Below, one piece after another: positions 1 through 9,328 of a DNA stretch of 64,000 nt. Position numbers and translations under genes: made by a program. Origin of the DNA: Pseudoteredinibacter isoporae_A (GTDB taxonomy: Bacteria; Pseudomonadota; Gammaproteobacteria; Pseudomonadales; Cellvibrionaceae); contig NZ_BAABWJ010000001.1 of NCBI RefSeq assembly GCF_040372805.1, forward strand, positions 124,001 to 188,000. Reading direction: 5' to 3'. The notes beneath the pieces were generated by a model, which saw nothing but the letters and a program-made list of their open reading frames with translations, did no database searches and was not told the origin of the DNA. Position 1 is the stretch's first letter, and each line of letters begins with the position of its first letter.

Positions 1-239
1 GGGCTGTGTGCGTTTTGATTCAGATATAAAACTGCCGCCCTTGAGCCAGCTTCAGCAGCGTGCAGAGACATTTGGATTTGCTTCTCATTCGAGGCCATAC
101 GAGCCTGCAAAGTGCTGCTCGACATGGAGGCAATCGCCACAACAGACATAACCAACAGAATAACCAGAGCCACAATCAAAGTGACCCCACGCTGTCGAGA
201 GAGAGGAGAGAGCATCGGTCGTTGAGTATAAACGCTCAT
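1..239 (-). CDS. pilX: PilX-type minor pilin, N-terminal part (cut by window edge)
   Basis: The first 79 residues of a type IV pilus minor pilin; the rest lies outside the window. A short basic leader ends at Gly18 and is followed by a hydrophobic helix at about 19-40, an RMASNEKQ segment and an AAEAG stretch, as in the PilX N-terminal domain. Position +5 after Gly18 is Val, not Glu. That is usual for PilX/GspK-type pilins and differs from the three pilins upstream. The ATG overlaps the pilW stop by one base (TGATG), so translation is probably coupled. It is the last visible gene of a fimT-pilV-pilW-pilX operon; pilY1 would be expected next. Confidence 0.85.
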   Translation of the reverse strand, partial: MSVYTQRPMLSPLSRQRGVTLIVALVILLVMSVVAIASMSSSTLQARMASNEKQIQMSLHAAEAGSRAAVLYLNQNAHS

Positions 240-1330
240 CACAACTCCACCACCGGATTCTTCAACATAATGACCTGGGACAACTCGCGACTAATGCGTT
301 TTGAAGCAGAATTATCGTTTGTGCCAGTAACTTCAATAGCGCTCAAGGTCACGTCCATCTTGATTCTATCAATCCGATTCCAAGTATCAGCAGCGGCAAC
401 GGTAGAAGCATCACCAAAACTCACCAGATTGTTATCACGCCACCCATATTCAACCTGAAAATCCAGAACTCCATCCATAATTTCCTGGCCGTTACGGAAT
501 AAACCGCAATACTGTGGGCTGTTCATGTCGCATTGAGCACTCCCACCATTGTCATTAATCTGCGTGGCGGCTTCACTTAAACCAACCTCATAGCTGTACC
601 CCCCCTGCCCTGCCAGGTATAAACGAGCACGAGGACGGCCGTCTGAAATATCGTCATTCAGTCCGCGGAAGCTAATTGTGGTATCGACATTCTGATTGGT
701 TTGACCCGCGTTAGGGCGACCTGTAGGGATGGGAGTTCCGCGTGCAAGCTGAACCACGCCGTTTGAACCGGGATCATTTGTGACCAGAAAAACAGCGGCA
801 TAATTACAATCTGTGAGTACCGCAATATCCCACTGCTTAATGGAATTGTACGCCAACTGAAAGTTAATGCTGTTATCGAGGGTCATGGACGTATCCGTAC
901 CCACAGCAAACTCACTCATCAACGGGACGGATCTTGCGGTTGCAAAACGGAAAAATACTTCGTCGGTATTATTGATCCCGGAATTATCCAGACCACTAAT
1001 AGACGAACCAAAATTATTCACCTCAGGAACGCCATTGGCATCAACGCCAGTATTATTCGCCAGCAGATTAATGACCCTGCTGTCATCGTCTAAACGTGGC
1101 ACACAACCAAGAAAGCCGGAAGACGCGCCCTCGTCTGTAATGCGATTACTAACAAAACGAATATTTTCCTGAATTCGGGATAGCCCTTCTTGGCTACGCT
1201 GAGTCTCTATCGAGGTGAGATACAGTTGAACAACTCCCGCCATAATCAACAAACCGATGGTAATCGAAACCATCAATTCGATTAAGCCAACACCGCGTTG
1301 TTGGTGTTTAAATGTCATAAGTGTATTCAC
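239..1330 (-). CDS. pilW: Type IV pilus minor pilin PilW
   Basis: A 363-residue minor pilin thought to join the priming complex at the pilus tip. The prepilin peptidase site is visible: basic leader with QQR, Gly13, then V-G-L-I-E with the conserved Glu18 (+5), and a hydrophobic helix at about 14-35. A large globular domain follows, with cysteines that may form a disulfide. GTG at 1330 overlaps the pilV stop by four bases (GTGA); an ATG at 1318 is an alternative start that keeps the whole signal. Length and order fit the PilW family. Confidence 0.9.
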   Translation of the reverse strand: MNTLMTFKHQQRGVGLIELMVSITIGLLIMAGVVQLYLTSIETQRSQEGLSRIQENIRFVSNRITDEGASSGFLGCVPRLDDDSRVINLLANNTGVDANGVPEVNNFGSSISGLDNSGINNTDEVFFRFATARSVPLMSEFAVGTDTSMTLDNSINFQLAYNSIKQWDIAVLTDCNYAAVFLVTNDPGSNGVVQLARGTPIPTGRPNAGQTNQNVDTTISFRGLNDDISDGRPRARLYLAGQGGYSYEVGLSEAATQINDNGGSAQCDMNSPQYCGLFRNGQEIMDGVLDFQVEYGWRDNNLVSFGDASTVAAADTWNRIDRIKMDVTLSAIEVTGTNDNSASKRISRELSQVIMLKNPVVEL

Positions 1331-1836
1331 AGTCTAAACTCCAACTTTACGCAGGTCAGATCCACATCAGGGTTACCACCACAGGCTGTTCCAGAAGCAC
1401 CTGTCAACTGGTCATCCCACATTACCGTGACTTCATGTACGCCATCAGCATTTATTGCAACAGTGCCGCGTCCCGCTGGCAAACGACTTTTAATCTCTTC
1501 GGCCCACTGACCTTCGTCCATGGTCTTTATGGTGGCCTGATTACAATCCACGTTACATACCGTCGCGGAACCGCTCACACTTTCAGTATCGATATTGTCA
1601 TAAAGACCATCATCTGCCGTAGTAAACTGATTGTTGTTCGCACCTATACGGTTGGCCATATCTCTGGCCAGCACAATAGCAACCGAGGAAAACATTGCGC
1701 TTTGATTGCTTCTTTGGCCGGAATTCTGCAGTGCCAATGTACCCAGCAAACCAACCGCCAACAAAAACAAAGCAACCATGACTTCAATCATAGTTGCGCC
1801 AGACTGACGATCTATCACGGCTGATTTCCTTAACAT
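1327..1836 (-). CDS. pilV: Type IV pilus minor pilin PilV
   Basis: A 169-residue prepilin with a class III signal: leader ending at Gly13, then A-T-M-I-E (Glu18 at +5) and a hydrophobic helix that runs VALFLLAVGLLG, characteristic of PilV. The soluble part has paired cysteines (C-N-V-D-C, and a Cys near the C-terminus). It overlaps fimT by seven bases and pilW by four, so the operon is tightly coupled. Its role is inferred from the family: a minor subunit that helps start pilus assembly and may influence adhesion. Confidence 0.9.
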   Translation of the reverse strand: MLRKSAVIDRQSGATMIEVMVALFLLAVGLLGTLALQNSGQRSNQSAMFSSVAIVLARDMANRIGANNNQFTTADDGLYDNIDTESVSGSATVCNVDCNQATIKTMDEGQWAEEIKSRLPAGRGTVAINADGVHEVTVMWDDQLTGASGTACGGNPDVDLTCVKLEFRL

Positions 1837-2393
1837 GAGTTTGTTCCTTTGCGTACTGAAAAGGAGCCCGTTGGCATAATCGTAATCGTTGCCGATCGGA
1901 ACTCATCATTGTTGTCTTTAGCATTACCTGCACACACCTGAAGAGCATAGCCTTCAGCTCTGATTGGCGTCCCATCCGCGTTAAAGCCAATTTCGTTATT
2001 CACCGAGGAAATGGTCATACGACCTGAAGAGAATCGCTCCGAATTCAACAGGCAATCTTCGTTATCCGCACAGTTACCAGACCCCAAATCAGCCGCAGTA
2101 TTGTTGTCACGGTCGAGAAACATGATCCAACCATCACCAAATTGCTGCTTGCCACTTCCGCGACATGAAGTGCCGTTAGTGCTCCCACAAATAACCACGG
2201 GTGCGCGACGAGTCACGGCCTCAGAGCGAGCCATTTGAAGAGAGGTTTTAAACTTATCGAGATTGGCTCTCATTTGACCTCGTTCACTCATGGATGTGAG
2301 ACCAGGCACTGCGTAAGCCATGATGATTGCGATAATAGAAACCACAATCAGCAACTCGATTAAGGTAAAGCCATTTTTAGGGAACTTTTTCAT
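1830..2393 (-). CDS. fimT: GspH/FimT family pseudopilin
   Basis: A 187-residue prepilin and the first gene of the minor pilin operon. The signal is MKKFPKNG/FTLIE with cleavage after Gly8 and Glu13 at +5, followed by a helix to about residue 30 and a GspH-type beta domain. Four to six cysteines are present, including the C-terminal one. In some species FimT binds DNA for uptake through a C-terminal GRxR motif. Here the tail reads TGSFSVRKG, so that motif is not clearly conserved. It could equally be called FimU. It lies 180 bp downstream of ispH on the same strand. Confidence 0.85.
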   Translation of the reverse strand: MKKFPKNGFTLIELLIVVSIIAIIMAYAVPGLTSMSERGQMRANLDKFKTSLQMARSEAVTRRAPVVICGSTNGTSCRGSGKQQFGDGWIMFLDRDNNTAADLGSGNCADNEDCLLNSERFSSGRMTISSVNNEIGFNADGTPIRAEGYALQVCAGNAKDNNDEFRSATITIMPTGSFSVRKGTNSC

Positions 2394-2573
2394 ATCTTAG
2401 GTATACCAGAATGGACCGTTCAAATATTCTTATGGAGGATCGGCGGTGAAATGTGGCGATAAAGTGCTACGTCACCGATCAGCGGTCGATGATAAGCGGA
2501 TGTTGGCTGTCAATGCAAAGCAGCCATCCAAGAAAGAAATCACTGAAATTCAGTAACTTAGAAAGAGCGGGTT

Positions 2574-3509
2574 CTAGCGCAGCTCTTTAGGTAAGGAAAA
2601 GCTAACATTCTCCTCCTGACCGTTCATCTCCGCTGGTGCACTGGCACCCAAACCTTGCAATCGCTTGATCACATCCTGTACGAGCACCTCTGGCGCAGAG
2701 GCGCCGGCACTGATGCCAATAGATGAAATGGATGCCAACCATCCCGCATCAATATCTTCTGCAGTATCGATCAAAAACGCTTTGGCGCCACAGCGCTCGG
2801 CCAACTCGCGCAAACGATTGGAATTCGAACTATTGGGTGAGCCGACCACCAACACCAACTCGTTTTCCAAGGCCAACTGCTTGATTGCATCCTGGCGATT
2901 CTGAGTGGCGTAACAAATATCGTTCTTTCTGGGCCCGCGAATCTCCGGAAAGCGCTGACGCAGAGCATCAATCACCTTTGCCGTATCATCCATTGACAGG
3001 GTTGTCTGGGTCACATAGGCCAGTTGAGACGGATCTCGGACCTCCAGCTGAGCAACATCTTCCTCGTCTTCCACCAAGTAGATCTTGCCACCAAAACTGT
3101 CATCGAACTGCCCCATGGTTCCTTCAACTTCAGGGTGACCATTGTGGCCAATCAGAATGCACTCACTGCCTTCCCGGCTGTACTTGAGCACTTCGATATG
3201 GACTTTGGTGACCAATGGACAGGTTGCATCAAACACCTTTAGGCCTCGGTGCCTGGCTTCTTCCTGCACCGCCTTGGAAACCCCGTGAGCACTGAAGATC
3301 ACAATGACGTCATCTGGCACTTCGTGGAGTTCATCAACGAATACCGCGCCCCGATCACGCAGGCTATCGACCACAAACTTGTTGTGGACAACCTCGTGGC
3401 GCACATAGATGGGTGCACCGTGAATATCCAAGGCGCGATTCACAATATCGATCGCGCGATCAACACCGGCACAAAACCCTCTGGGATTGGCAAGATTAAT
3501 ATGGATCAT
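2574..3509 (-). CDS. ispH: 4-hydroxy-3-methylbut-2-enyl diphosphate reductase IspH
   Basis: The last enzyme of the MEP pathway, a cytoplasmic [4Fe-4S] protein that makes IPP and DMAPP. The three cluster cysteines are Cys13 (ANPRGFCAGV), Cys97 (DATCP) and Cys199 (DICYAT). The GHNGHPEVEG motif carries the catalytic Glu127. The length of 311 residues is normal. Its ATG shares one base with the fkpB stop. The ileS-lspA-fkpB-ispH order is the classical gammaproteobacterial one. It supplies precursors for IspB, encoded near the other end of the window. Confidence 0.97.
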   Translation of the reverse strand: MIHINLANPRGFCAGVDRAIDIVNRALDIHGAPIYVRHEVVHNKFVVDSLRDRGAVFVDELHEVPDDVIVIFSAHGVSKAVQEEARHRGLKVFDATCPLVTKVHIEVLKYSREGSECILIGHNGHPEVEGTMGQFDDSFGGKIYLVEDEEDVAQLEVRDPSQLAYVTQTTLSMDDTAKVIDALRQRFPEIRGPRKNDICYATQNRQDAIKQLALENELVLVVGSPNSSNSNRLRELAERCGAKAFLIDTAEDIDAGWLASISSIGISAGASAPEVLVQDVIKRLQGLGASAPAEMNGQEENVSFSLPKELR

Positions 3510-3976
3510 CAGTGCTTTTGCACCCCATCACAAACCGCTACTGCAATGATTTTGACCTCAAAGACCAGTTCTCGTCCAGCCAATGGATGATTGAAATCTA
3601 CCTTGACGCTTTGCTCACCCACTTCGGCAATCACTCCGGGAAGCTCAGCCTGCTGAGCATCAGCAAAAGACACCATCAACCCCTCTTCCAGTTCCATATC
3701 GTCAGTAAAAGCGTCACGTGGGATGTCTTGAATATTATTGGGATTACGTTGACCAAAACCCTGCTCGGGAGAAATGGGAAATTCCTGTTCATCACCCGCA
3801 CACAGTCCCATCAAAACCTGCTCGAACCCCGGCAACAAATTACCATCGCCCACACTGAAGGTCGCCGGGGCCCCATCAAAGGTGGAATCCACCAACGAGC
3901 CATCTGCCATCTTAATGGCGAAGTGCAAAGTAACTTGGGTACCTGGGCCAATGGCCAGCTCTGTCATATCAGTCAT
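3509..3976 (-). CDS. fkpB: FKBP-type peptidyl-prolyl cis-trans isomerase (SlyD-like)
   Basis: A 155-residue cytoplasmic prolyl isomerase/chaperone of the SlpA/FkpB group. The FKBP domain is split by an insert-in-flap region at about 70-125. Visible family motifs are V-T-L-H-F near the N-terminus, LLPGFEQVLMGL with the active-site loop, and FNHPLAGRELVFEV near the C-terminus. It has no His-rich metal-binding tail such as SlyD has. It lies between lspA and ispH as in E. coli. A second ATG three codons in is an alternative start. Confidence 0.93.
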   Translation of the reverse strand: MTDMTELAIGPGTQVTLHFAIKMADGSLVDSTFDGAPATFSVGDGNLLPGFEQVLMGLCAGDEQEFPISPEQGFGQRNPNNIQDIPRDAFTDDMELEEGLMVSFADAQQAELPGVIAEVGEQSVKVDFNHPLAGRELVFEVKIIAVAVCDGVQKH

Positions 3977-4024
3977 AGAAGCTTAATCACATTTGGTAAC
4001 AAAAGTTGCGTGCCAGTCTTAGCA

Positions 4025-4561
4025 CTATGATGCCGAGTCCTTGTCGCTTTCTTCCTTGTGGCGCCACAGATCAATCAGCAGCATGACAGCCCCAACACAA
4101 ATGGCACTGTCGGCAATATTAAAGGAAGGCCAGCGATGCTGTTGGTAATGCAGGGAAATAAAGTCCACCACATACCCTAAAGTGAGCCGATCGTAGAGAT
4201 TGCCCAAAGCTCCTCCCAAAATCAGAGCCAGCGCAAAAGGCTCCCAACGTTGCTTGGGAGAAATACGGGCAAGCCAAACGACCAGCATTCCGCTCACCAC
4301 GAATGCAATACCGGAAAAAAACCAGCGCTGCCAACCACTTTCATCGCTCAAAAAGCTGAACGCTGCACCGTAGTTATATAGCAGCAACCAATCAAAAAAC
4401 GGCGTCACTTCAACGGGTTGAGCGTACTCAAAGCTGGCTAAAGCCCAAGCTTTGCTTACCAGATCAGAAGCAATAATCACTGCGGCCAGGGCATACCACA
4501 GCAAGGCCTTACGCCAATACCATGGCCCTGCCAACAAACCTTTAGAATCAGGCGAACTCAC
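4025..4561 (-). CDS. lspA: Lipoprotein signal peptidase LspA
   Basis: The inner-membrane aspartic protease that removes signal peptides from diacylated prolipoproteins. With the GTG start at 4561 it has 178 residues and four membrane helices. Conserved blocks are NYGAAFSFL, the NLYDRL box with catalytic Asp124, and FNIADSAI with catalytic Asp151. I chose the GTG because the longer reading frame extends uselessly into ileS, and an AAGGTGA ribosome site sits just upstream of it. The start overlaps the end of ileS by 14 bases. Confidence 0.94.
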   Translation of the reverse strand: MSSPDSKGLLAGPWYWRKALLWYALAAVIIASDLVSKAWALASFEYAQPVEVTPFFDWLLLYNYGAAFSFLSDESGWQRWFFSGIAFVVSGMLVVWLARISPKQRWEPFALALILGGALGNLYDRLTLGYVVDFISLHYQQHRWPSFNIADSAICVGAVMLLIDLWRHKEESDKDSAS

Positions 4562-7352
4562 GCACTTCACCTTCGCCCGCAACATTTTCGACGCAGCGAC
4601 CACAAATGGTTTCGTGCTCGGTAAACTGCCCAACATCGTCACGGAAATGCCAACAACGCTCGCACTTTTCATGCTCGGATTTGTTCACCAGAATGCTCAA
4701 CCCGGCCAGCTCAGTGCCCACAGCGTCTGCGGGCGCCTCGGACAAAGGCTTCACCTCAGCCGCCGAGGTAATCAAAACAAAACGCAACTCATTGGCCAAA
4801 CGTTTCAGTGAGGCCTCCAACGCTTCATCACAATACAAAGTCACTTCAGCCTGCAATGAACCACCCACAACACCGTCACTACGCTTGGCTTCCAGTGTTT
4901 TATTCACTTCGGTTTTCACCGCAGCCACTTGCTGCCAGAAGGCATTATCCAAATCGGCACTGGCCTTCGCCGTTGGTATTTCATACCAGTGCTGAACAAA
5001 CACAGATCCCTGACGCTCACCCGGAATATGCTGCCATAACTCATCAGCGGTGAAGCTGGTGATCGGAGCCAGCCAACGCACCATCGCTTCAATAATATGG
5101 TACAAGGCAGTCTGAGCCGAACGGCGGGCCCGGCTGTCTTCTTTACAGGTGTATTGGCGATCTTTGATGATATCCAGATAAAAACCACCCAAGTCTACTA
5201 CACAGAAATTGTGCAGCTTTTGATAAATCAAATGCAGGCTGTATGCGTCGTAGGCGGCTACAAGTTCTTCTTGCAGTTCAGCTGTCCGCTCCAAAGCCCA
5301 GCGGTCCAGAGCCAACATATCGTCTATTGCCACCTGATCCTGAGCAGGATCAAAACCATTCAGGTTTGAGAGCAAGAAACGAGCGGTATTACGGATGCGG
5401 CGATAGGAATCCGCCGTGCGCTTGAAGATTTCCTTGGAAACCGTCATATCACCACTGAAATCAGTCGCCGCGACCCACAGACGCAAAACATCCGCCCCCA
5501 GCTCACCGATAATTTCTTTTGGCGGAATCACATTGCCCAGAGATTTGGACATTTTGTGGCCATTGGTATCAACGGTAAAACCATGGGTCAACACCTGCTT
5601 ATAAGGCGCCTCACCATTGATCGCCATAGCCGTTTTCAGTGACGACTGGAACCAACCACGATGTTGATCAGAACCTTCCAAATACAAATCTGCGGGATAC
5701 TTCAGATAGTCACGACGCTTCAACACCGCGTAATGTGTTACACCGGAATCAAACCAGACATCTAATGTATCGGTGACTTTTTTGTAGCGTTCGGCGTCCT
5801 CGCCCAGCAGCTCAGCGATGTCTAATTCAAACCAGGCTTCCATACCGTCCTGCTCGACACGCTTGGCCACTTCTTCGATCAAGCGGGGCGTATCCGGATG
5901 CAACTCTTGACTCTCTTTGTCGACAAACAACGCAATCGGCACACCCCAGGTGCGCTGACGAGAAATACACCAGTCTGGACTGGAGTCCAACATGCTATCA
6001 ATGCGAGCGCGCCCCCAACCCGGGATCCACTCCACATCCTCAACGGCCTTTTTCACATCATCGCGCAAGCCTTTCTGGCTCATGCTGATAAACCATTGGG
6101 GGGTCGCACGGAAAATCAGTGGCGTCTTGGTGCGCCAGCAGTGGGGGTAACTGTGCTCGATTTTTTCCTCGCACAGCAGCGCATCTTTTTCTTTTAAGAG
6201 CTCTACTACCACAGGATCAACTTTATACACATGTTGACCCGCAAAAATCTCAACGCTGTCGCGATAAAGGCCACCATCATCAAGGTAATTCAAGGTGCCC
6301 AAACCGTAGCGCTTTCCAACATTGAAATCATCCACACCGTGATCAGGAGCCGTATGCACGCAACCCGTACCGGCGTCGGTAGTCACATGATCACCCAGAA
6401 TCACGGGAATATCGCGATCATAAAATGGATGCAACAAAGACAGGTTTTCCAGAGCCTGGCCCTTGCAGCGAGACAGGATCTCAAAATTTTCCAGACCGGC
6501 CCGAGCCAGGACGGATTCGTGTAGCGCGTCAGCCAGAATCAAAATTTGCTCGCCCGCTTTGACTGCAACGTAGTCCAGATCCGCATTCATGGAAACCGCC
6601 TGACTTGAAGGCAGGGTCCATGGTGTGGTTGTCCAGATCACCACGAAGACATTATCGCTGCCGGCCAACTCCGGCATCGCGTCAGCCAATTTCGCAGACT
6701 CTTTTACCGGGTATTTAACGTCGATAGAAAACGAGGTTTTATTTTGATATTCCACCTCAGCTTCTGCCAGAGCAGAACCGCCCACGACACTCCAGTACAC
6801 GGGCTTAAAGCCACGATGCAAATGGCCGTTCTCGGCGATCTTACCCAGGGCCCGAATGATATCGGCTTCAAACTGGTAATTCATGGTCAGGTAGGGATTC
6901 TCCCACTCACCAAACACACCCAGACGAATAAACTCTTTTTTCTGCCCTTCAACTTGGCGCGCAGCATAATCGCGGCATTTCTGGCGGAAGGTTTTGAAAT
7001 CAAGTTTCACACCAGCTTTGCCGTTTTTCTTTTCAACCTGATTTTCAATAGGCAAGCCATGGCAGTCCCAACCGGGAACATAAGGCGCATCAAAGCCGCT
7101 CAAGGTTTTTGACTTGATAATGATATCTTTCAGAATTTTATTAAGTGAATGCCCCAGGTGAATATCACCATTGGCATACGGAGGACCGTCGTGCAGGATA
7201 AATTGCTCAGCACCTTTACGAGCTTCGCGAATCTGTTGATACAGATTATCGTCCTGCCATTTCTTCAACATGCCCGGCTCACGTTGAGCCAGGTTTGCCT
7301 TCATGGCAAAGCCAGTTTTTGGCAAATTCAATGTGGCTTTGTAATCACTCAT
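4548..7352 (-). CDS. ileS: Isoleucyl-tRNA synthetase
   Basis: A class I aminoacyl-tRNA synthetase of 934 residues, the usual length for bacterial IleRS. The HIGH motif is HLGH at 65-68, the KMSKS loop reads GHKMSKSLGN in the last third of the catalytic core, and an editing domain lies between them. The C-terminus carries a four-cysteine zinc site (CERC and CGRC). It sits between ribF and lspA as in most gammaproteobacteria, and its stop codon is inside the lspA start region. Confidence 0.98.
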   Translation of the reverse strand: MSDYKATLNLPKTGFAMKANLAQREPGMLKKWQDDNLYQQIREARKGAEQFILHDGPPYANGDIHLGHSLNKILKDIIIKSKTLSGFDAPYVPGWDCHGLPIENQVEKKNGKAGVKLDFKTFRQKCRDYAARQVEGQKKEFIRLGVFGEWENPYLTMNYQFEADIIRALGKIAENGHLHRGFKPVYWSVVGGSALAEAEVEYQNKTSFSIDVKYPVKESAKLADAMPELAGSDNVFVVIWTTTPWTLPSSQAVSMNADLDYVAVKAGEQILILADALHESVLARAGLENFEILSRCKGQALENLSLLHPFYDRDIPVILGDHVTTDAGTGCVHTAPDHGVDDFNVGKRYGLGTLNYLDDGGLYRDSVEIFAGQHVYKVDPVVVELLKEKDALLCEEKIEHSYPHCWRTKTPLIFRATPQWFISMSQKGLRDDVKKAVEDVEWIPGWGRARIDSMLDSSPDWCISRQRTWGVPIALFVDKESQELHPDTPRLIEEVAKRVEQDGMEAWFELDIAELLGEDAERYKKVTDTLDVWFDSGVTHYAVLKRRDYLKYPADLYLEGSDQHRGWFQSSLKTAMAINGEAPYKQVLTHGFTVDTNGHKMSKSLGNVIPPKEIIGELGADVLRLWVAATDFSGDMTVSKEIFKRTADSYRRIRNTARFLLSNLNGFDPAQDQVAIDDMLALDRWALERTAELQEELVAAYDAYSLHLIYQKLHNFCVVDLGGFYLDIIKDRQYTCKEDSRARRSAQTALYHIIEAMVRWLAPITSFTADELWQHIPGERQGSVFVQHWYEIPTAKASADLDNAFWQQVAAVKTEVNKTLEAKRSDGVVGGSLQAEVTLYCDEALEASLKRLANELRFVLITSAAEVKPLSEAPADAVGTELAGLSILVNKSEHEKCERCWHFRDDVGQFTEHETICGRCVENVAGEGEVREFA

Positions 7353-7393
7353 TTGTCGTCACTTAATAATACGGGCGCAGGGTTTGCGCATTT

Positions 7394-8341
7394 TCACCGA
7401 GCATCAAACCAGGCCTTGGCCTGATCTCTGTCCCGATAGATCTGTTGCTTAAGCTCGTCGAGCGAAGCGAACTTCTGCTCGTCGCGCAGTTTATGTTTAA
7501 ACTCCACGGCAATTTCCTGCTCGTAGATATCCCCCTCGAAATCGAACAAATGCACTTCGAGGATCGGAGTGGCTTCGCCACCAATCGTTGGGCGAACACC
7601 GACATTGGCCACACCATTAAACTGTCGGCCATCCACCAGCGTCACCTCTGTTGCAAACACGCCATTGAGGGGTGAACGGTAGCGATGCAACTGGACATTG
7701 GCTGTTGGCACATCCCATTGGCGAGCCAGCTGCTGCCCGCGAATCACCTTACCTTCAATTTTATATGGTCGCCCGAGCAGACGCTCCGCCAAACGGAAGT
7801 CACTGACTTCCAGAGCGGCCCGAATACGGGTGCTACTGATACGCTCACCGTCCAGCATCAAGGTTTGGGTGTCGGTGACTTCAAAACCGTAACGCTTACC
7901 CGCCTCCAGCAAGAACTGATAGTCCCCACTGCGATCGCAACCGAATCGGAAGTCATCCCCCACGACCAGGTATTTCACCCCCAAACCGTCCACCAGAACC
8001 TGTTTGACAAAATCTTCGGCCGACAATGAGCTGAATCGCCGGTTAAAAGTCACACAGAAAACCCGATCGATACCGGCTTCAAACAAGGCTTTAGCCTTGT
8101 CGCGCACTCGCATCAGACGGGCAGGCGCCTTCTCTCCAGAAAAGTATTCATGGGGCTGAGGCTCAAAGGTCATAACCACGGAGGCCAGTCGCAAACGCTG
8201 GGCCTGATCGCGCACTTGGCGAACAATCGCCTTATGCCCGAGGTGCACCCCATCAAATGAGCCAATCGTCACCACACTACCGCGGTGACGAGGCTGCAAA
8301 TTGGCGATGCCACGAATAAACTCTTGCGCGCCCTGCTGCAT
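7394..8341 (-). CDS. ribF: Bifunctional riboflavin kinase/FAD synthetase
   Basis: A 315-residue cytoplasmic enzyme that makes FMN and then FAD from riboflavin. The N-terminal nucleotidyltransferase domain has the GSFDGVHLGH motif at 27-36 and an SSTRIR block. The C-terminal riboflavin kinase domain has the PTANV motif after the GRPYKIEG segment. It lies 41 bp upstream of ileS. A TATACT hexamer on the minus strand near 8380 may be the -10 box of its promoter. Confidence 0.97.
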   Translation of the reverse strand: MQQGAQEFIRGIANLQPRHRGSVVTIGSFDGVHLGHKAIVRQVRDQAQRLRLASVVMTFEPQPHEYFSGEKAPARLMRVRDKAKALFEAGIDRVFCVTFNRRFSSLSAEDFVKQVLVDGLGVKYLVVGDDFRFGCDRSGDYQFLLEAGKRYGFEVTDTQTLMLDGERISSTRIRAALEVSDFRLAERLLGRPYKIEGKVIRGQQLARQWDVPTANVQLHRYRSPLNGVFATEVTLVDGRQFNGVANVGVRPTIGGEATPILEVHLFDFEGDIYEQEIAVEFKHKLRDEQKFASLDELKQQIYRDRDQAKAWFDAR

Positions 8342-8441
8342 GCTCTACCAGATTAGCTCGTTAAAAACACAAAAGGGCGAGTATACCGAAAAGCCCCGGA
8401 CGGGCCTACCGGCGAAGCATGAATTGCTGGAAAAAACCGTC

Positions 8442-8762
8442 TTACTGCAAGCGATGAGGAGGCAGTTCTACGGACAGGTTGCGAGAGCCTTGCATGATTA
8501 CCCACCCCTGATAGCGGTGATTACCTGTCGATGTGAATTCAAAAGCAAATTCCCGACGCAACCCCATATTGCCATTGCTTCCGCGCTGGAACTTAATGCC
8601 TTTCAGCGCGATGCTATCATCCAAGAGCTGTACGCCCTCCATATTGCAGCGTCGCGCAGCCGCCTGAAACGCCAATTCTTTCACCTTCACCGCCGACAGC
8701 CAATACCAGGCAAAAACAGCAACAGGCAACAAAGGCCACCACTGGGACAGGGTATACAACAT
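8442..8762 (-). CDS. DUF3301 family membrane-anchored protein
   Basis: A small protein of 106 residues with one N-terminal membrane helix (about 5-22, LSQWWPLLPVAVFAWYWL) and a soluble part with the W-V-I-M-Q-G segment seen in DUF3301 proteins. Function is unknown. I chose the ATG at 8762, which shares a base with the stop of the DUF1415 gene (TGATG), over a start seven codons earlier. The coupling suggests the two unknown proteins are made together. Confidence 0.8.
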   Translation of the reverse strand: MLYTLSQWWPLLPVAVFAWYWLSAVKVKELAFQAAARRCNMEGVQLLDDSIALKGIKFQRGSNGNMGLRREFAFEFTSTGNHRYQGWVIMQGSRNLSVELPPHRLQ

Positions 8763-9316
8763 CAGGCCTTCGCCTCCTGACAACGTTTCAAGCTCATGCG
8801 CAAAGCCTCCAGGCCCAAACGTTCGGCGTGACGGCGATTACGCTCCGGGATCTTTTCAGGGGAACTCACCTGATCCAGCGCCTCACTCAAACTGCGCTCG
8901 CGCAACAGATGAAAAACAGGCCAGGGACTGCGATTGGTATAGTTTTCAGCCGCTTCATCAGCAACACCTTCAAAACAGTAATCAGGGTGAAAACTGGCCA
9001 ATTGAAACTCCCCCAGAAACCCCTGGGCTTCCAACAAGGCCTGCAGCAAATCCAGCCGCTCGAGATAATCATCGAAATCACTCAAGCCCTGAGGGGCAAT
9101 CAATAGCGCGGTCTCAATACCCGGTTCAGCCTGCAGCTGATAGCAACTTTCCACAAAATCCTGCAACTGCTTCTCAAGATCAGCGGCCAGAATCTGATAA
9201 TGCACCCGGTCGAGCGCCGGTGCCGCAAAAGGACAGAAATTCTCCGCCACCACGACATCTTTCACCCAGGCCTGCACCTGGGCAATGATATCCTGCGAGT
9301 TCACTGACGCATTCAA
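8762..9316 (-). CDS. DUF1415 family protein
   Basis: A 184-residue soluble protein of unknown function. It matches DUF1415 by the N-terminal WVKDVVVAENFCPFA block, the GLSDFDDYLERL segment, HPDYCFEG, and the ENYTNRSPWPVFHLLRE block with its conserved N-R-S-P. It lies 12 bp after the dehydrogenase gene and overlaps the DUF3301 gene. The conserved Cys, His and Asp residues would suit an enzyme, but no activity can be assigned from the sequence. Confidence 0.85.
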   Translation of the reverse strand: MNASVNSQDIIAQVQAWVKDVVVAENFCPFAAPALDRVHYQILAADLEKQLQDFVESCYQLQAEPGIETALLIAPQGLSDFDDYLERLDLLQALLEAQGFLGEFQLASFHPDYCFEGVADEAAENYTNRSPWPVFHLLRERSLSEALDQVSSPEKIPERNRRHAERLGLEALRMSLKRCQEAKA

Positions 9317-9328
9317 GACCGAACGCCT

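Noticed and set aside
1321..1824. 167-codon plus-strand frame over pilV
   Set aside because: The minus strand carries a clear prepilin signal and overlaps its operon neighbours correctly; the plus frame is a shadow.
4562..4672. N-terminal extension of lspA by 37 codons
   Set aside because: It lies wholly within ileS and does not look like an LspA N-terminus; the GTG at 4561 has its own ribosome site.
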